A DNA stretch of 64,000 bases, taken from Botryococcus braunii. Taxonomy: Eukaryota; Chlorophyta; Trebouxiophyceae. The stretch spans positions 236,001 through 300,000 of the forward strand of contig KV908377.1 of the NCBI GenBank assembly GCA_002005505.1, given 5' to 3'. The translations under genes and the position numbers were made by a program. Of the stretch, positions 33,466 through 44,855 are shown piece after piece (position 1 is the first letter of the stretch; every line of letters begins with the position of its first letter). The notes below the pieces were generated by a model, which did not search any database, was not told where the DNA came from, and saw only the letters and a program-made list of their open reading frames with translations.

Positions 33466-36400
33466 TGTGTGTGTATGTGTGTCTGTGTTTTCCTTTTTTG
33501 ATAGGAGCTGGTGCAAAGGATGGGACATTAGGAAAAGCGGGACACCATGCCAAAGTGTCCTGAGTCAGGACTCCTGGAGCCAGGTTAGTCAACCAGTTTG
33601 TCTGATGATGAAAGACACATTATGTGGGCTTCGAGCCTTCCTACATTGTGGCTGGCTTTGTCTAGAGCCTCTGCAAGCGAACCAGGGTTTTGGTTTGTGC
33701 TGCATTTCGTGCGAGTGCTTGCATCTAGAGGACTACGGCCCCCTCACGCCCCGTCACCGCGGGCTCCCCGTGAAAAGAAACCAAAACACCCCACCACCAC
33801 CTCCACCAGAGTAGGAATGTCGGAGGGGTTTAGGTTGGCAAGAGTAACATGCAGAGTACTGTCACAAAAGTTGCGGGGACAAGTTGGGAAGCGGCTCCAA
33901 CAAGGTTGGATTGCCGGAGCTGGACAGGCCCCGCACGCCCCCCCCCCCCTGAAAAAAAGGTGTAGAAACAAAAAGGAGCACCACCACACTACAAGTCCAG
34001 GTGGGATTTTGGTTGACAAAATTACGTGCAGGCTCCAGTTCAAAGGAGCCTGCATGAGGGCAAGAGGGGACCAGCCAGGGCTGGACACACACACACAGAG
34101 CTTCCTCACAACCACATGCCTCCCGCCACATGTGTCTTACCGATGTGTGTGTGTGTGTGTGTGGGCCCCCGGGCCTTGTGGCTCCAGTGTTGTGGGAGAG
34201 GACGAGTAATTGGTGCCGCATGGGCACTGCCAATGCGGAGGCACCATAAATGTGGCTTACTGGTGTGAGTGGAGAGAATGGGGGTGGAAGAGAGGCCAAT
34301 GGCGGGAGAGAGGGAGAGAGAGAGGAGACGAGTGGGGTTGGTGTGTGTGAGAGAGAGGGGCGGAGAGGGAGAGGGAGGGCTTTTCAAAGAGTAGTTGGGG
34401 CAGAAGATTTTGGGGGGGGGGGGGGGATGAGCGGCTTAGGACCCAGGCCGGACGTCCCCGCAGTAGGCACCGAAATCCGTTCACCCAAACCCATTAGGGA
34501 AGACATTCACATACTCCTTTACCCCGCCCACCAACGACGTTGTGCCGCTGTAGCGCAGTATAACAAACCTATGCTTTCCCCAGTAAAGTTTTCAAAGTTC
34601 TGCAAGATTGCAATACATTGTTTTGGCTATACAGTCAAAACGATGCAGGATCTGCAAAGGTTAATATAAGTACTTGCTGTCTGCTGTCTAACCACCATGG
34701 ACGACAGCAGACAACATTGTGTTGTGTAAGTGCCTCCCAGACCAGACATCTCGCAAATTCCTTGTGCTACGTGTTTTGCAATTAGGATGTGCTTCCCTTT
34801 TTGTCATAATTAGCGTTGTCTGGTTTTAGAGACAGTGTCCCTGTGCAAAGTCAACCCCTCTGCTTTCCGCCCGTCCTTCTATGACACCTCTCAAAGGAGA
34901 GCTGTGTTCCTTCACAATTGGCCACCCCCCGGATCCGGAGACCCCCATGTGGGAGCTGCATTCCTTCCTGGCCAGTAAGAAATAGCGCAGGCCATGACGC
35001 TTTGTATACTCGGCCCTTTGTATGCCCGACGCACCTCGTTTTAAAGAAACATGGTCAAAGACACGCTTGTTCAACTGGGGTACCTGTGTGCCCTCCTTGC
35101 AGCGCAAGCCCAGGGACTCTACCTGCGCTTCCTCAAAGCCAGCACGGAACCCTCATGCCACGAAAGCGTTACTCACCTCCTACAACGTGCGGATCAAGCA
35201 TGAACCCAGAAACAGGTGCGCCCCACACGAGAAGACTTGAAACCCTCCGGGTTGCACCCCTCACAACTGTGCGTGTTATCGTCAGGGATTGAGGACTTCC
35301 GTATGGTAATGATATCCTTAAGCGGGAGCAGTCTACAGTTCTCAACATCACACGACACCATGGTTTGTTTTCGTTGCACCAATGCATTCTCAGTTGTGGC
35401 TTTGGTTCCGCGCCTGTTGTGTGTTGTACACCTTACCGCCGCCAGCATGGTTGAGCGTCATGTGCACCAGGTTGCCAGCACTTATAGCCTGCCCTGCGCT
35501 GTATGAACACCGCTGTTGTGACCCTCACTGATCTGTCACATGCCACATTCGGTGTTTCCCTGGTTCCAACCTGGTTAGATCCCGGAGATGATTCCGGAGT
35601 TGGACGGCCTTTGCAATACTTTAAAATTGTGTGTACATGTGGCAGTAGGCTTGTGGACTTCGTTGGTGGACGTGGCATGGACTGCCTGGCAACAAAAGCC
35701 AGGCATCACCTTAATCGATTGAAGCTGTGGGTTTCTACAGATGTTCGCTTTCTTGCACCGCATTTCCCCTCCTGCAGAATGAAGCAACAATCGACTTGTC
35801 ACACAGGTGCTTTTGTACTTGACGAGGTGGCCACTCACGGCTACCACAACAAACATTTCAATGCCCTAAAGTAAAAAATTAATGTCCTTGCAACCCCATT
35901 ATTGCGTACATGGACGGCTGCTGGCTGACTTGAGCGTCTGAGTGCAGTATGTGGAGCAAACGTGACAGACACCGTAATTCTGACAGACTATGGGAACGGA
36001 ACTTGCACGGCGGTGTACCTCTCCGCAACCTCCATTCTCAGCTCCTGCAACGCCCCGCTGTTTCCCACGGCGTGTGGAGCCCTGAACGCCAGCCTCGCCA
36101 TCTACCTGGAGCAGGGTGAGGCCAGCCTTCCCTTCACTGCCAACGTGGACCAGTATCTGTCGAGATTGGGCCTCGGCGACATCGAAGTTATCTTTGGGGA
36201 GCTCAGTATCTATGTCAGCCGGATCAAGACTGCCACTGGAGCCATCCGGCCTGAATTTTTAGCAAATCTGCAGCAGTCCGGCACCGTTACCATCCGCGAA
36301 TGCGAAGATTGCAAGGCTTTCCCTCGGCAGCCACCCCATCAGCCAATCCTTGGGGGTTTGCCGGGACTGAGGAGGCTGTACCAGATTTATTCGCCGTATT

Positions 36401-36758
36401 CGAGTCTCACCACCCAAGGCCTAAACGAGCTGGTCTTTGAAAGTACTGCATTCCCAGACCTCACCTCATTCAGTGGTTTGAAGTGCCCTCCTGACGGCAT
36501 TGGTGCATTCCGGAACCCGTACCTGGCTTCATTCCAGGGTCTGAATGGGTTAGCAGCCCCATCAACAGAAGGTTACTCCGTAGTGGCCGCAGGAAGCGGC
36601 CCCTTCACATCTGTGGAGTCGCTGGCCACCTTGAAAGCAGTCATCGGGTGCGAAGCAGGCGCCAGTCACATGACACTAGAAATTCCTGTCGGTTGCAACC
36701 AGACTCTCACGACGGGCGCACATGTTTGCAGCTTCAAAGGCACAAAGCTTCCTTGCAG
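23479..36758 (+). CDS. Gene 1: modular, probably secreted protein, exon order N-alpha-beta-alpha-beta-gamma
   Basis: Eleven exons can be defined from GT/AG borders that keep frame: N 23479-23782; linker/domain pairs 24308-24462/24793-25768, 26608-26756/27396-28221, 29147-29280/29608-30577, 31182-31330/32023-32845 and 35103-35215/35948-36758. Joined, they would give about 1.8 kaa. Each linker is short and ends in a conserved Cys motif (CPxxF or similar). Each domain is 270-325 aa with paired Cys, many N-glycosylation sequons and repeats like FSGL...NxxLTSFxGLE that resemble receptor-L-domain or LRR-like solenoids. The hydrophobic N exon suggests secretion. I know no function; a cell-wall or surface role is inferred. 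The N exon has a 1-nt deletion near 23718, so gene 1 may be broken or start elsewhere. First and last exons are not secure. Confidence 0.7.
24308..24462 (+). CDS. Gene 1 linker exon alpha-1, Pro-rich
   Basis: 155 nt, phase 2 in and 1 out. Starts APSPPPGKPPPPGK, then PPP/FPPP repeats and ends CPKTFTASP. Such SPPPP-type runs are hydroxyproline-rich glycoprotein hallmarks in green algae. Confidence 0.8.
24793..25768 (+). CDS. Gene 1 domain exon alpha-1
   Basis: 976 nt, phase 1 in and 2 out, about 325 aa. Starts VCGTTAQIIRVYDFGDKTCEV and ends PPAQCR. Contains LTALPGLSSLYQL, GTAFTNMTSFSGLTC, NPNLTSFAGLEG and GSGPFLTAAALEPLK. Longer than the beta, gamma and delta types because of an Ala/Pro/Ser-rich insert at about residues 205-265. 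Confidence 0.85.
26608..26756 (+). CDS. Gene 1 linker exon beta-1, Pro-rich
   Basis: 149 nt, phase 2 to 1. SPAPPPGPPPAPQPPK, then PPAP repeats, ends CPANFTGAQP. The donor is CCAG|GTTGGG. Confidence 0.8.
27396..28221 (+). CDS. Gene 1 domain exon beta-1
   Basis: 826 nt, phase 1 to 2, about 275 aa. Starts VCAVYTGIEITDYGNGEADC and ends AQNCR. Shares with alpha the blocks LTALPGLQNLLQL, GTAFQDLRSLSGLAC, SFNGLEAL and GSGPFLTADSLAGIK. Confidence 0.85.
28617..28711 (+). repeat. CT microsatellite (with a GT tract just upstream)
   Basis: A (GT)n tract at about 28567-28582 is followed by (CT)n to about 28711. It forms the pyrimidine-rich stretch before the possible small exon at 28757. ORFs here are low-complexity artefacts. 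Confidence 0.9.
28757..28835 (+). CDS. Possible small Cys-rich exon after beta-1
   Basis: 79 nt between TTTGATAG and CCAG|GTTAGT. With phase 2 entry it reads SWCKGWDITKCGTPC then QSVLSQDSWSQ and exits in phase 0. That does not fit the following linker (phase 2). Conserved at 33505-33583; a decayed third copy near 46793 has lost the donor GT. Could be a cassette, an alternative end or a relic. Confidence 0.35.
29147..29280 (+). CDS. Gene 1 linker exon alpha-2, Pro-rich
   Basis: 134 nt, phase 2 to 1. SAPPPPDFKPPPPASLPPP, ends CPKTFTASP. One Pro-rich unit shorter than alpha-1. Confidence 0.8.
29608..30577 (+). CDS. Gene 1 domain exon alpha-2
   Basis: 970 nt, phase 1 to 2. Very similar to alpha-1 but two codons shorter (lacks PI of NPITLYQQV). 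Ends PPAQCR. Part of a tandem duplication of about 4.7 kb that includes introns. Confidence 0.85.
31182..31330 (+). CDS. Gene 1 linker exon beta-2, Pro-rich
   Basis: 149 nt, phase 2 to 1. SPAPPPGPPPAPQPPK, ends CPANFTDAQP. Confidence 0.8.
31842..31920 (+). repeat. GT microsatellite upstream of beta-2
   Basis: Interrupted (GT)n about 100 bp before the beta-2 acceptor. The same position holds (GT)n before beta-1 (27269-27295) and beta-3 (44811-44852). Confidence 0.9.
32023..32845 (+). CDS. Gene 1 domain exon beta-2
   Basis: 823 nt, phase 1 to 2. Close copy of beta-1, one codon shorter near ISINKEISRPC. Ends AQNCR. Confidence 0.85.
33186..33462 (+). repeat. GT then CT microsatellites after beta-2
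   Basis: (GT)n at about 33186-33250 and impure (CT)n at about 33279-33462, followed by the copy of the small Cys-rich exon. Parallel to 28567-28711. Confidence 0.9.
33505..33583 (+). CDS. Possible small Cys-rich exon after beta-2
   Basis: 79 nt, reads SWCKGWDIRKSGTPC then QSVLSQDSWSQ. Same borders and same phase conflict as 28757-28835. Stretch 33584-35102 after it shows no further gene; it holds short GT, CA and G runs. Confidence 0.35.
35103..35215 (+). CDS. Gene 1 linker exon gamma-1
   Basis: 113 nt, phase 2 to 1. SASPGTLPALPQSQHG..., ends CGSSMNPET. Less Pro-rich than other linkers but same phases, position and terminal Cys. Confidence 0.65.
35948..36758 (+). CDS. Gene 1 domain exon gamma-1
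   Basis: 811 nt, phase 1 to 2, about 270 aa. Starts VCGANVTDTVILTDYGNGTC and ends GTKLPCR. Shared blocks: LGGLPGLRRLYQI, STAFPDLTSFSGLKC, NPYLASFQGLNGL, GSGPFTSVESLATLK. Confidence 0.82.
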
Positions 36759-36822
36759 GTATGCCCAACAGCTTACGGCAAGTGCGCACAGAAATTCCTC
36801 AAATGTGTGTGTGTGCGCGCGC

Positions 36823-36882
<60 letters not shown>

Positions 36883-39415
36883 AAACCCGAAGAAGTCGTT
36901 CTTGAAGTCAAAATCGTTGGGGGTTATGCCTACAGTTGGAAATCCACTTCCAAATAATCTACACCGGGAATTGAAAGTGTTATCTTGATATTTTCCTGCT
37001 CATCAAAATTTCCGGAGCCCCCCCCCCCCCCCCACACAACTTTCCACCGTCCTTGAGGCCCTTACGTAGGATGGAAGTCCGAGGACCTATCTTTTGGGTC
37101 CCTGATTGGACCAACCACACACAGTTAACATGCTTGTCATTGCCACTCTTGTGTAGCTTCCCATGCAAGTGCCTCAGGATGCCCTCCTGCATATCTTGTA
37201 CTGTCACAAGACACCATTATGCAGATACAATGGACCACCCAACTCAGGTGCCGGGGCTTCTCACTTTAAACCTCACAAGCGTATTCAATAATCAATAGAG
37301 ACACCATCATGCAGGTCCGTGTTCCTATCCACACCACGCCCAATAGGGGCTTGCATACACTCCTATGCACAATTGAGTAGACTCTAGTTTATGTCTAATG
37401 ATAATGGCTGTGGTGGTGACAGTGCAAGCCCATAACGTGGCCAGGAAGATACATCGGCGCAGCCAGCAGCCCGGAGAGTAGGTATTCAATTGATATCCAG
37501 TGTGCCCGTCTCTGGTATTTGAAACAAAGGAATTGTGGTCTGTAGGCTCGTTTTTTCTGATCAGGTCAAGAAGTAAGTGGTCATGACGAGGCAACATAGG
37601 ACGTATCAGATGTACTAATTCTGTTCTCGAAAGTGGATGTTCACTGAAGGACACTAAACTATAAGCAGTCTGACCATTGATATGTTAATGAGAGCTTGAT
37701 GCATGGTTCGAAATGCTTCGAGTCCCTGAACATTTGAAGATCACGTGATACACATATAGATGTGCATCATGTGACTTATATGTCGAAGTGCACTGGTTGA
37801 CGTGGTAGGTCCATGTTCCAGGAAGGCACAAGCTTCGACGCGCAGCTTTTCAAATAGACGGTACTGATTTCAGGTGCCTGCATACGCGATGAGAAGGTAC
37901 AATCAAGTAGACTAGCTGCGGAATTCAAGATAATTTGTATCCACTGTAAGGCGAAAAGAAGCGTGTCATCCACGCTTTACGAAGAAACAGGATGCCCACT
38001 GTCTTTTTTTGAAGTGGGGCAGATCAAAGAAGAGCGAGTAGGCTGTGCCTTGCGCTCGACAGTTGCTCTCTGAAGAAGACTTTGTCGCTGAACCCAAAGA
38101 CCATGAAAAGGGTTGGCACTGATGACTCTGAGATCCTGAATCAGGACTCTGTGTGCAGTGTAAGATGTGTTCGTATTCGGAAAGTTTGCCGCTCCTTGCA
38201 GGCCCCAACTGGATTAGTTTATTGTTATCTCGTACTCAGAGTACGGAGGACGCCACTGAGAAATTGTCGCAAGCCCACGAACATATATGGCTAGCAGCCG
38301 TGTTTATCCCAGGAAGCTAGGCTAGACTGACGAGGACGTTGTTGCAGGGTTGTTTAGAGCCATTCTAACTCCCTCATGGGTGGATGCCAGTTGTCCAGAA
38401 ATCTACTTAACCTAGCACACCGTCTTGCTTGGTTAACGTTGTTTGGCTGGTAATAACTGGCGACTGGGAAGTTGTCCATCCCTCGACCATCTTCTAGATC
38501 GCGTTACAGTAGCAGACATGCGTGCGCCTGACCATCACTCACTTGATGCCAAGGTATTTTACCAACTCAGTTGAGTGCAAGTGGTGGCGGGTCGTCGATA
38601 AGAAGTGGAGGGCGACAGAGGCATGCGGAAAGAGAAATGGCCACGTTTAGTGGAAGGTGAAGGTTTTATTGAAACAGCACAACTCATGTTTGACGCAGTG
38701 GCTGGAATTGAGAGGCTCAGACTCGAAAATGAGTAATGTTGGTCTCTGCAGATTGAAGATTTGCGTGGTGACAATATTTCTCTGAAATCGCACCGAGCCC
38801 CTGTCCACCCGTAGTAGGCAGTGAACTGTGCCCTGCAATAACGCTAGCGCTTTCCATGATCATAAGGGTTAAGTAGGTGATGCTTGAAGAACACTGAACT
38901 TAACGCTTAGTACTTTATGTATGGCTACGCGCTTTAATGCCAGTATCACTTTTTGGTGAAGCTATTCTGCAGGATGCTCTAGTATAGAATACATTGAACA
39001 AATTTGTGCAATTTTTAAAGATGAACTACCTTTCTTACTAGCTTTCACATGTCCCCTCATGCCGATGTCCGGCCAACATGGTCCATAACCGGTTGATATC
39101 ATCCTCTTATAGAAGCTATTGTCGAAAACTGAGATAACTCTTTTGGTGTTGCAATATTGCAGTTACAGTGTGCAGGACAGGGTCGTATGGACCTGAGATG
39201 CGGTGACACTATAATTGCTATCTCGCGTCAGTTGTCAAGAACGGGCCCCGGGGGCCTGCCTGCCCAAGACTTCTGAGTAGTCATCAATCGTAATGTGAGT
39301 TCGTCATGGCCAGGGCTGTCGTCCTGTTGTGTATTGAGGGGACATGAGGTACGTATCCGGATGTACAGTGTCACGTACGTATGTATGTATCCCCAAGTAT
39401 ACTTTGTGGTTTTAG
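36759..39415. other. Downstream intron or intergenic region of gene 1
   Basis: Begins with a (GT)n microsatellite (about 36807-36880). The rest is duplicated at 52761-55982 downstream of gene 2, showing that the copy unit includes this region. No conserved coding frame is obvious. Confidence 0.55.
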
Positions 39416-39500
39416 GCACGTCACTTGGCTAATCGAGCAGACAAAGAAAACGCCTGCAACAAGACGTACAATTGTACCTGGTGCACCGGTAACACGATAA
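39416..39500 (+). CDS. Candidate last exon of gene 1
   Basis: After acceptor GTTTTAG, phase 2 entry (as gamma-1 requires) gives R, HVTWLIEQTKKTPATR, RTIVPGAPVTR, then TAA at 39498-39500. The copy at 55983-56070 keeps the same frame with a 3-nt indel and the same stop. An alternative frame reads NRADKENACNKTYNCTWC, but is frameshifted in the copy. Weak evidence. Confidence 0.3.
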
Positions 39501-39536
39501 AGTGCACAGCAGGAGTAGAATCCAAACTTGCAAGCT

Positions 39537-40080
39537 GTAAGTAACACCCGGCGAGCAGCCAGACGGCGACTCACAGTGGCCGCAATAATAAAACTGGCCA
39601 GATGCGCGACAAAATATCCCTCCACATGCTCAAGAAGATGTACATCTTCTTGAGCAATGATGGCTTGGTTCACAAGCATGTGAAGCCTCTGCGACAAGGA
39701 CAGTGCATCAGCATGCAGCCCTCCAAACGTTTCGAATTAAAAGTCTTGGAAGGCCACAGGCGGTTGTTGACCACATAGCGTGTCTGCTTGTCTTGGGCAG
39801 AACGCACGGCGGCCCCACCCGGCACGAAGTGCTGAAGTTCGCGACGGTGAGTGGTGACGAGCCAACGATGTCGATGTAGAGGTTGCGACCCTCCTCTCAC
39901 ACGTGGAGGCAGAGGTCTGCGCGACGGCCCTCCTGCCCAGGGACAGGGATGGAAAAGGCTGGTTCCGGGTGACGCGCTGACAAGCAGAGGTAAGTATGGG
40001 CGATCGGCGACCCTGAATTGGCAGACAGGTCGTTACAAGAGCTGAAGCGACTGTCCAGTGCGACTGTCTGCTTCAACAAT
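39537..40080 (-). pseudogene. Non-LTR retrotransposon 3' fragment
   Basis: Minus-strand sequence homologous to 58345-58790. It encodes, in broken frames, the region after the terminal zinc motif of a LINE-type pol (PGQEGRRADLCLHVRGG and NLYIDIVGSS). It starts about 37 bp after the candidate last exon of gene 1. It contains a 28-bp perfect palindrome at 39628-39655. Confidence 0.6.
39628..39655. repeat. 28-bp perfect palindrome
   Basis: Each arm is GCTCAAGAAGATGT read on opposite strands, with no spacer. The homologous site near 58431 lacks the left arm, so the palindrome arose by a local inverted copy of about 16 nt. Confidence 0.9.
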
Positions 40081-41093
40081 GAGAGGGCATTAGCATTGGC
40101 AATTGCTCGATTCCGAGCACGCTGAAATTGCTGCTCGTTTCCTGTACTTCGCCGAGCGAATGCGGATACCCTCTAAGACTGAGTCTGTACCCCCATGTCC
40201 GTGGCCTCTGCGCCCTTGAGGATCATTGTGGCCACTTGAGGAGGAGGGGAAGTCCACAATGGACTCCACATCCGTCCAGCCACTACGGCACGATGCCCTA
40301 GGGCTTGGGGCTTTAGAGAGAAAAGTGAATATATCAGTCTCAGGCCCCCGGAGCCCGAGTAGTCACGTGTCGACAGCCGAAACAGCTGCAGGTGTAAAAA
40401 ATATATTGATCGGGCGAAAATATGTGTGAAAGGCAAGAGAACAACAAGAAACACAAACAAGGGGAGCAGACAGAGGGGCAGAGGGCCCCGGAGAGAGAGG
40501 AGGGGGGGGAGGGAGAGAAAAAGGTGGGAGAGAGAGAGAGAGAGAGGGGTGGGGAGGGGGGCTTTGAGGAGCAATCGAGCGGCTACTAGCCTCCGGCTAG
40601 ACTAGAGGGCCCTCGAGCGGGGCGGGCCCCCACTGGGGCCCCCCAGTCGAGGCCAAATTCGATGGCGACGCCGACGAGTTGACGGCGACGACCCTTTCGA
40701 CTATTTCAAATGCTACCCAGCTGTACGACGTGCAGGTATACAATCCGGTGCACAGTAAACGGAACACAATTATCCTGAATGTCGACCCCAACCACTTCGT
40801 ATTTGTTACTGCACCACCTCCATGCAAAAAGGGCTTATTTTTCTTGGTTGCTTGGAGCATTCACCCCGTCCTTGCCGAAAGTGTCCGGCATTCTCGCAAA
40901 CCGGTAGTGACTAGCCAGATTAAGTATATTGAGTTGGTGGAGCATGTGTACCTTATTACATGTAGCAACTAGACTTTGAGCTTCTACAAGTATTATAATG
41001 AGCCCTGGCTCACAGGTTCGACACTTACAATCAAGGAACTTGCTTTGTGCGTCAACTAATTCTTGGGTGACTCTTTGATGATTTGAATCGCAG
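40081..41093. other. Upstream region of gene 2
   Basis: Has a GA-rich tract (about 40480-40562) and a GC-rich patch. From 40687 it is a duplicate of 23053 onward. A conserved frame (NPVHS, NVDPNHFVFVT, PPCKKGLFF) is longer here than in gene 1, running to a stop at 40970-40972. No start exon could be fixed. Confidence 0.4.
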
Positions 41094-41398
41094 GTACTCT
41101 TCTTGTGCATTCTCGCCTCGGTTGCGTGGGGCGGAAATGCAATCTTCAATGTTGAGTTTGAGGGTTTGAACGGGGCCGGCACCCTTCTCCGAGCCCTTAA
41201 GAACGGGAAGAACTGTTCCCAGAGCTATGAGAACTGCCCCGATACATTTTCAGTTGTAGCTGACAGTGCAGACCCGTCTTGTTTCTACTTTTGTAGCTGG
41301 AGAGGAAATGACTGTCGCGCCTGCTGCGCTTCGGGCGAGGTTTATACTCCTGGCACTGCTAACGAGCCGCTGGGATTCTGCGAAATTTCCGGCGTCTC
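41094..41398 (+). CDS. Gene 2 N exon: signal-like segment and Cys-rich head
   Basis: 305 nt, phase 0 in and 2 out, fitting the next linker. VLFLCILASVAWGG, then VEFEGLNGAGTLLRALKNG, Cys-rich SQSYENC, SCFYFCSW, DCRACC, ending FCEISGVS at donor GTAAGT. No ATG in frame before the acceptor, so the start codon is in an earlier exon. I do not recognise the Cys pattern. Confidence 0.7.
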
Positions 41399-44300
41399 GT
41401 AAGTATCTTCTTAACTTTGGGACCTCGAACAGAGTGCAATCGATCGCAGTGTGGTGAAATGGGGCTTTGTGACGGAGTAGCACATAGAGCACACCAAACT
41501 TTGGGTCAAGGGAAGTGGTCAGCGGTCAGCGGAGGCACATATTACCTCGGGAGAGAATTGGAAACAGATAAATGTTTAATCCTTTGTCAGTCTACATGTA
41601 GCAGAGACCTTGTAGTTGGAAATACCGGTCATGCGACTTAACCTCTGATATTACACAGGCGTCTACTTGTACAACATGATCTGGCCTGCCATACACATGA
41701 AACTTTCAAGAAAGACAGGACCTTCAAGATCTCCTATATATCGCTTGGTGGAAATAAACAGCAGTTTCTTCTTGGTCCAGTTTAACAACTTTCTAAACTC
41801 ATTTATTGGTGTGACATGTCTGGGAATCCACATCATGTAAATAGATCATCTCAATTAAGGCCATGGCATGGTGGTAATCTTCCAGTCCGATAATCCGGTC
41901 CTTTGTAAATCACAGAATGCTTTGATCTTGGCAGGGCACCTTCTCCTCCAGCTGGCAAGCCACCTCCTCCAGCTGGCAAGCCACCACCACCAGCCAGCCT
42001 TCCCCCCCCTTTCCCTCCACCCTTTCCCTCTCCACCCCCAGTGCCCCCCCCACCAGCAGTTTGTCCGAAGACCTTTACTGCTAGCCCAGGTGTGGTCACC
42101 TCCCTTCTTCACGCAGTACGATGATCCGGAGATACAATTGATCTCAAGGGTACTGCTTAGAACTTGTGCGATTGGTTGTCACTATTTGTGAAGCCTGATT
42201 GGCTGGTTTTATGTCCATAGTTGACCCTTAAAATTCGTCTGCGTTGTGCCACCAGCAGTGGTGGGGAAGATTGCTATCCATGTCAATCTCATCGCATTGG
42301 AACCTGTTGGAAAGCTAGCTAGGCTCAAATCTCATATTGGAAGCTGCCTGGACTTAAATTTTGCGGCGTGAGGCAATTTGAATTCGGTTTCAGACTTTGA
42401 CGGTTACCTTCCTTGCAGTCTGTGGCACAACCGCTCAGATTATCCGAGTCTATGACTTCGGCGACAAGACCTGTGAGGTGCGTCTGCGGGACGGCGGAGG
42501 TCAGGTGACAGGGAACTGTACCAACCCAATCACACTGTACCAGCAAGTTTGCGGGCTCCTGAACGCTCGCCTCTACCTGTACTTTTACAATGCCAGGAAT
42601 CTTTCGGCCGCCGCATACGAAGCCAACATGGGGAAATGGCTCCAAAACCTCGGGCTCGATTCAGTGCGGATACTGAACAGTGCTTTGACAGTAACTGTCG
42701 AACATAACGTTGGAGGCTCCAGACTTCCAATCCCTACGCCCATCGCACCCGTCTTCCTCTCAAGCCTCGTCCAGGCCTCCTCCGTCCAAGTCCTGGAATT
42801 TCTTAATGGTCGGGTAGACAAGCGTGTGCTGACAGCGCTCCCCGGGCTCAGCAGCCTGTACCAACTCTTTGAAGGGCCCCAGGCTACCTTCATCGATGTG
42901 TTCGGCACTGCTTTCACCAACATGACCTCCTTTTCGGGGCTGACATGCCCTCCAACAATCATATTTGCTGAGTTCAACCCCAACCTGACGAGCTTTGCCG
43001 GACTCGAAAGGGTTGCCGCGCCGGTTGGTCAACCAAGCCAGCCGTTTTCTGGCCTGCTGGGAGCCGCAGAGCGAGCAATGCCCAACTCCTCTCCCCCGTA
43101 CCTCACATCCCAGATCCCGGCTGCGGAACGGCCTTCTGTGGCAAAGGCCCTGGGAGACCTGATGAATGGGAGGTTCCTTTCTTCTAATGCGAGTTCGAAT
43201 TTTTCAGCGCTAGGGGTTGTACTCCTTGCGGGCGGCAGCGGACCCTTTTTGACTGCCGCAGCGCTGGAGCCCCTCAAAATCATGATGGGCTGCTCGAACA
43301 ACGTCAGCAGTTTTGTTGACATTCCGGTGGCTTGCAGCGTTTCCTTGACCGACAGCCGGCAGATCTGCAACTACGTACCTCCGGCGCAATGCAGGTACAC
43401 TTCTCCAAGCTTTTCCTACCTCTGCAACCCCCTTGTCGAGGTCAGACGCGCTACAGAACATGCGTGTTTGCGGCAACGTGATCATCCCAGCTTGAAGCTG
43501 TCCCATAGTTTCCCTAGTTTTGGTGTTGAAGAATCCCTTGCTTTGGCGTTGCCAAAAAACATCGTTATCAATGGGTCCTCCATTTGACGTGGCAGTTGCA
43601 AGTATTGATGATGATTAGCGTGTTTGGCTGTGGTGGGTGAATGTTCCAAGGCTTGGCAAGGGATTAAACCCATCATTCGTGCAAACGCACCAGACACATG
43701 CAAGTCGAGACGCTGACGCATTATTGACATCAGCCAGCAAATGATGAAACAAATACCATCAACCAGGACATGAATTCGCAACTCTCTACTTCTCTCGAGT
43801 CGGACCCTCCCACTTGCATTATTGTTAGGTTGCAAGAATCCACAATCAGGCACTCCACAAGGCATTAAGCTAGTGGAGCAAGGTTTTTCTCAGCAGACAG
43901 GTATAGCACCCAGCTTCCAACATGCAGTGAAAAGCCAAGGCACGTTGCAGTGCGCCACTGGAAGTCACGTGTGCCTGCCCTGACTCTCCTGCGGCTTTTC
44001 TGAATCTCTCAACTCATGTCACTCTTCTTGACTCCCTGTAGAGATCACACATGCTGTTTCTGGCCTCTTCGCTAGCTCCTGCTCCTCGCTAATTCACTGT
44101 GAAGCCATCAGCTGGTTCCCTGTTGTCTCCCTGTCAAAACATAAAGTGCTTCCTCGCCATGTCACTGTCAAGCCATCAGAAATGGGAAAGTGGGATTTCG
44201 AAAGCGGGTGGCCTGGCTGCAGTCCGGCCCCCCCACCGGGACCGCCGCCCGCGCCGCAGCCACCGAAGCCCCCCTCTCCGCCACCAGCGCCTCTGAAGCC

Positions 44301-44807
44301 GCCGGCGCCGCCCAGGCCTCCCCCTCCACCCCCCGCTTCCTGCCCGGCAAACTTCACTGACGCCCAGCCAGGTTGGGAGAAGCCCAAGAACTCAGTCCAG
44401 TTGCGGGTATTTCGTTGGGAGAAGCCTGAGCATTTGGTGCAGTTCGGGCTTTTGGCTGCATTTACTGGCGGGATGACAGATTGTTATATGGGACACAATT
44501 CTTTATACAGTGGTGGTTACAAAATTCACAAGCATTTGGCTGCATTTAGGGGCTTTCTAGGAACAAGCCACTCCTTTTCTTCTTCAGCGTTACGCACTGC
44601 ATTGCCAGGGTTGCTGTGAGCTTGGGGCAGGCCCCGGATGGTGCGCAGGAAGGAGCGCAGAGTGTTGGGTGGGGATGAGTGTAGCTGGAGCTGGGTGGAA
44701 AGGAGAGTTTCTCTGGAAGTGGGTTGGTAGGAGCAACGCACACTTGGCTGAATGGCAGTCGGGCTCATAAGAAATTAAGAGGGAGCTAAAGGCTCATTAG
44801 CAAGGCC

Positions 44808-44855
<48 letters not shown>

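Noticed and set aside
40590..40665. Polylinker-like GC-rich patch with several restriction-site motifs
   Set aside because: No vector backbone, promoter or marker sequence nearby; embedded in native sequence.
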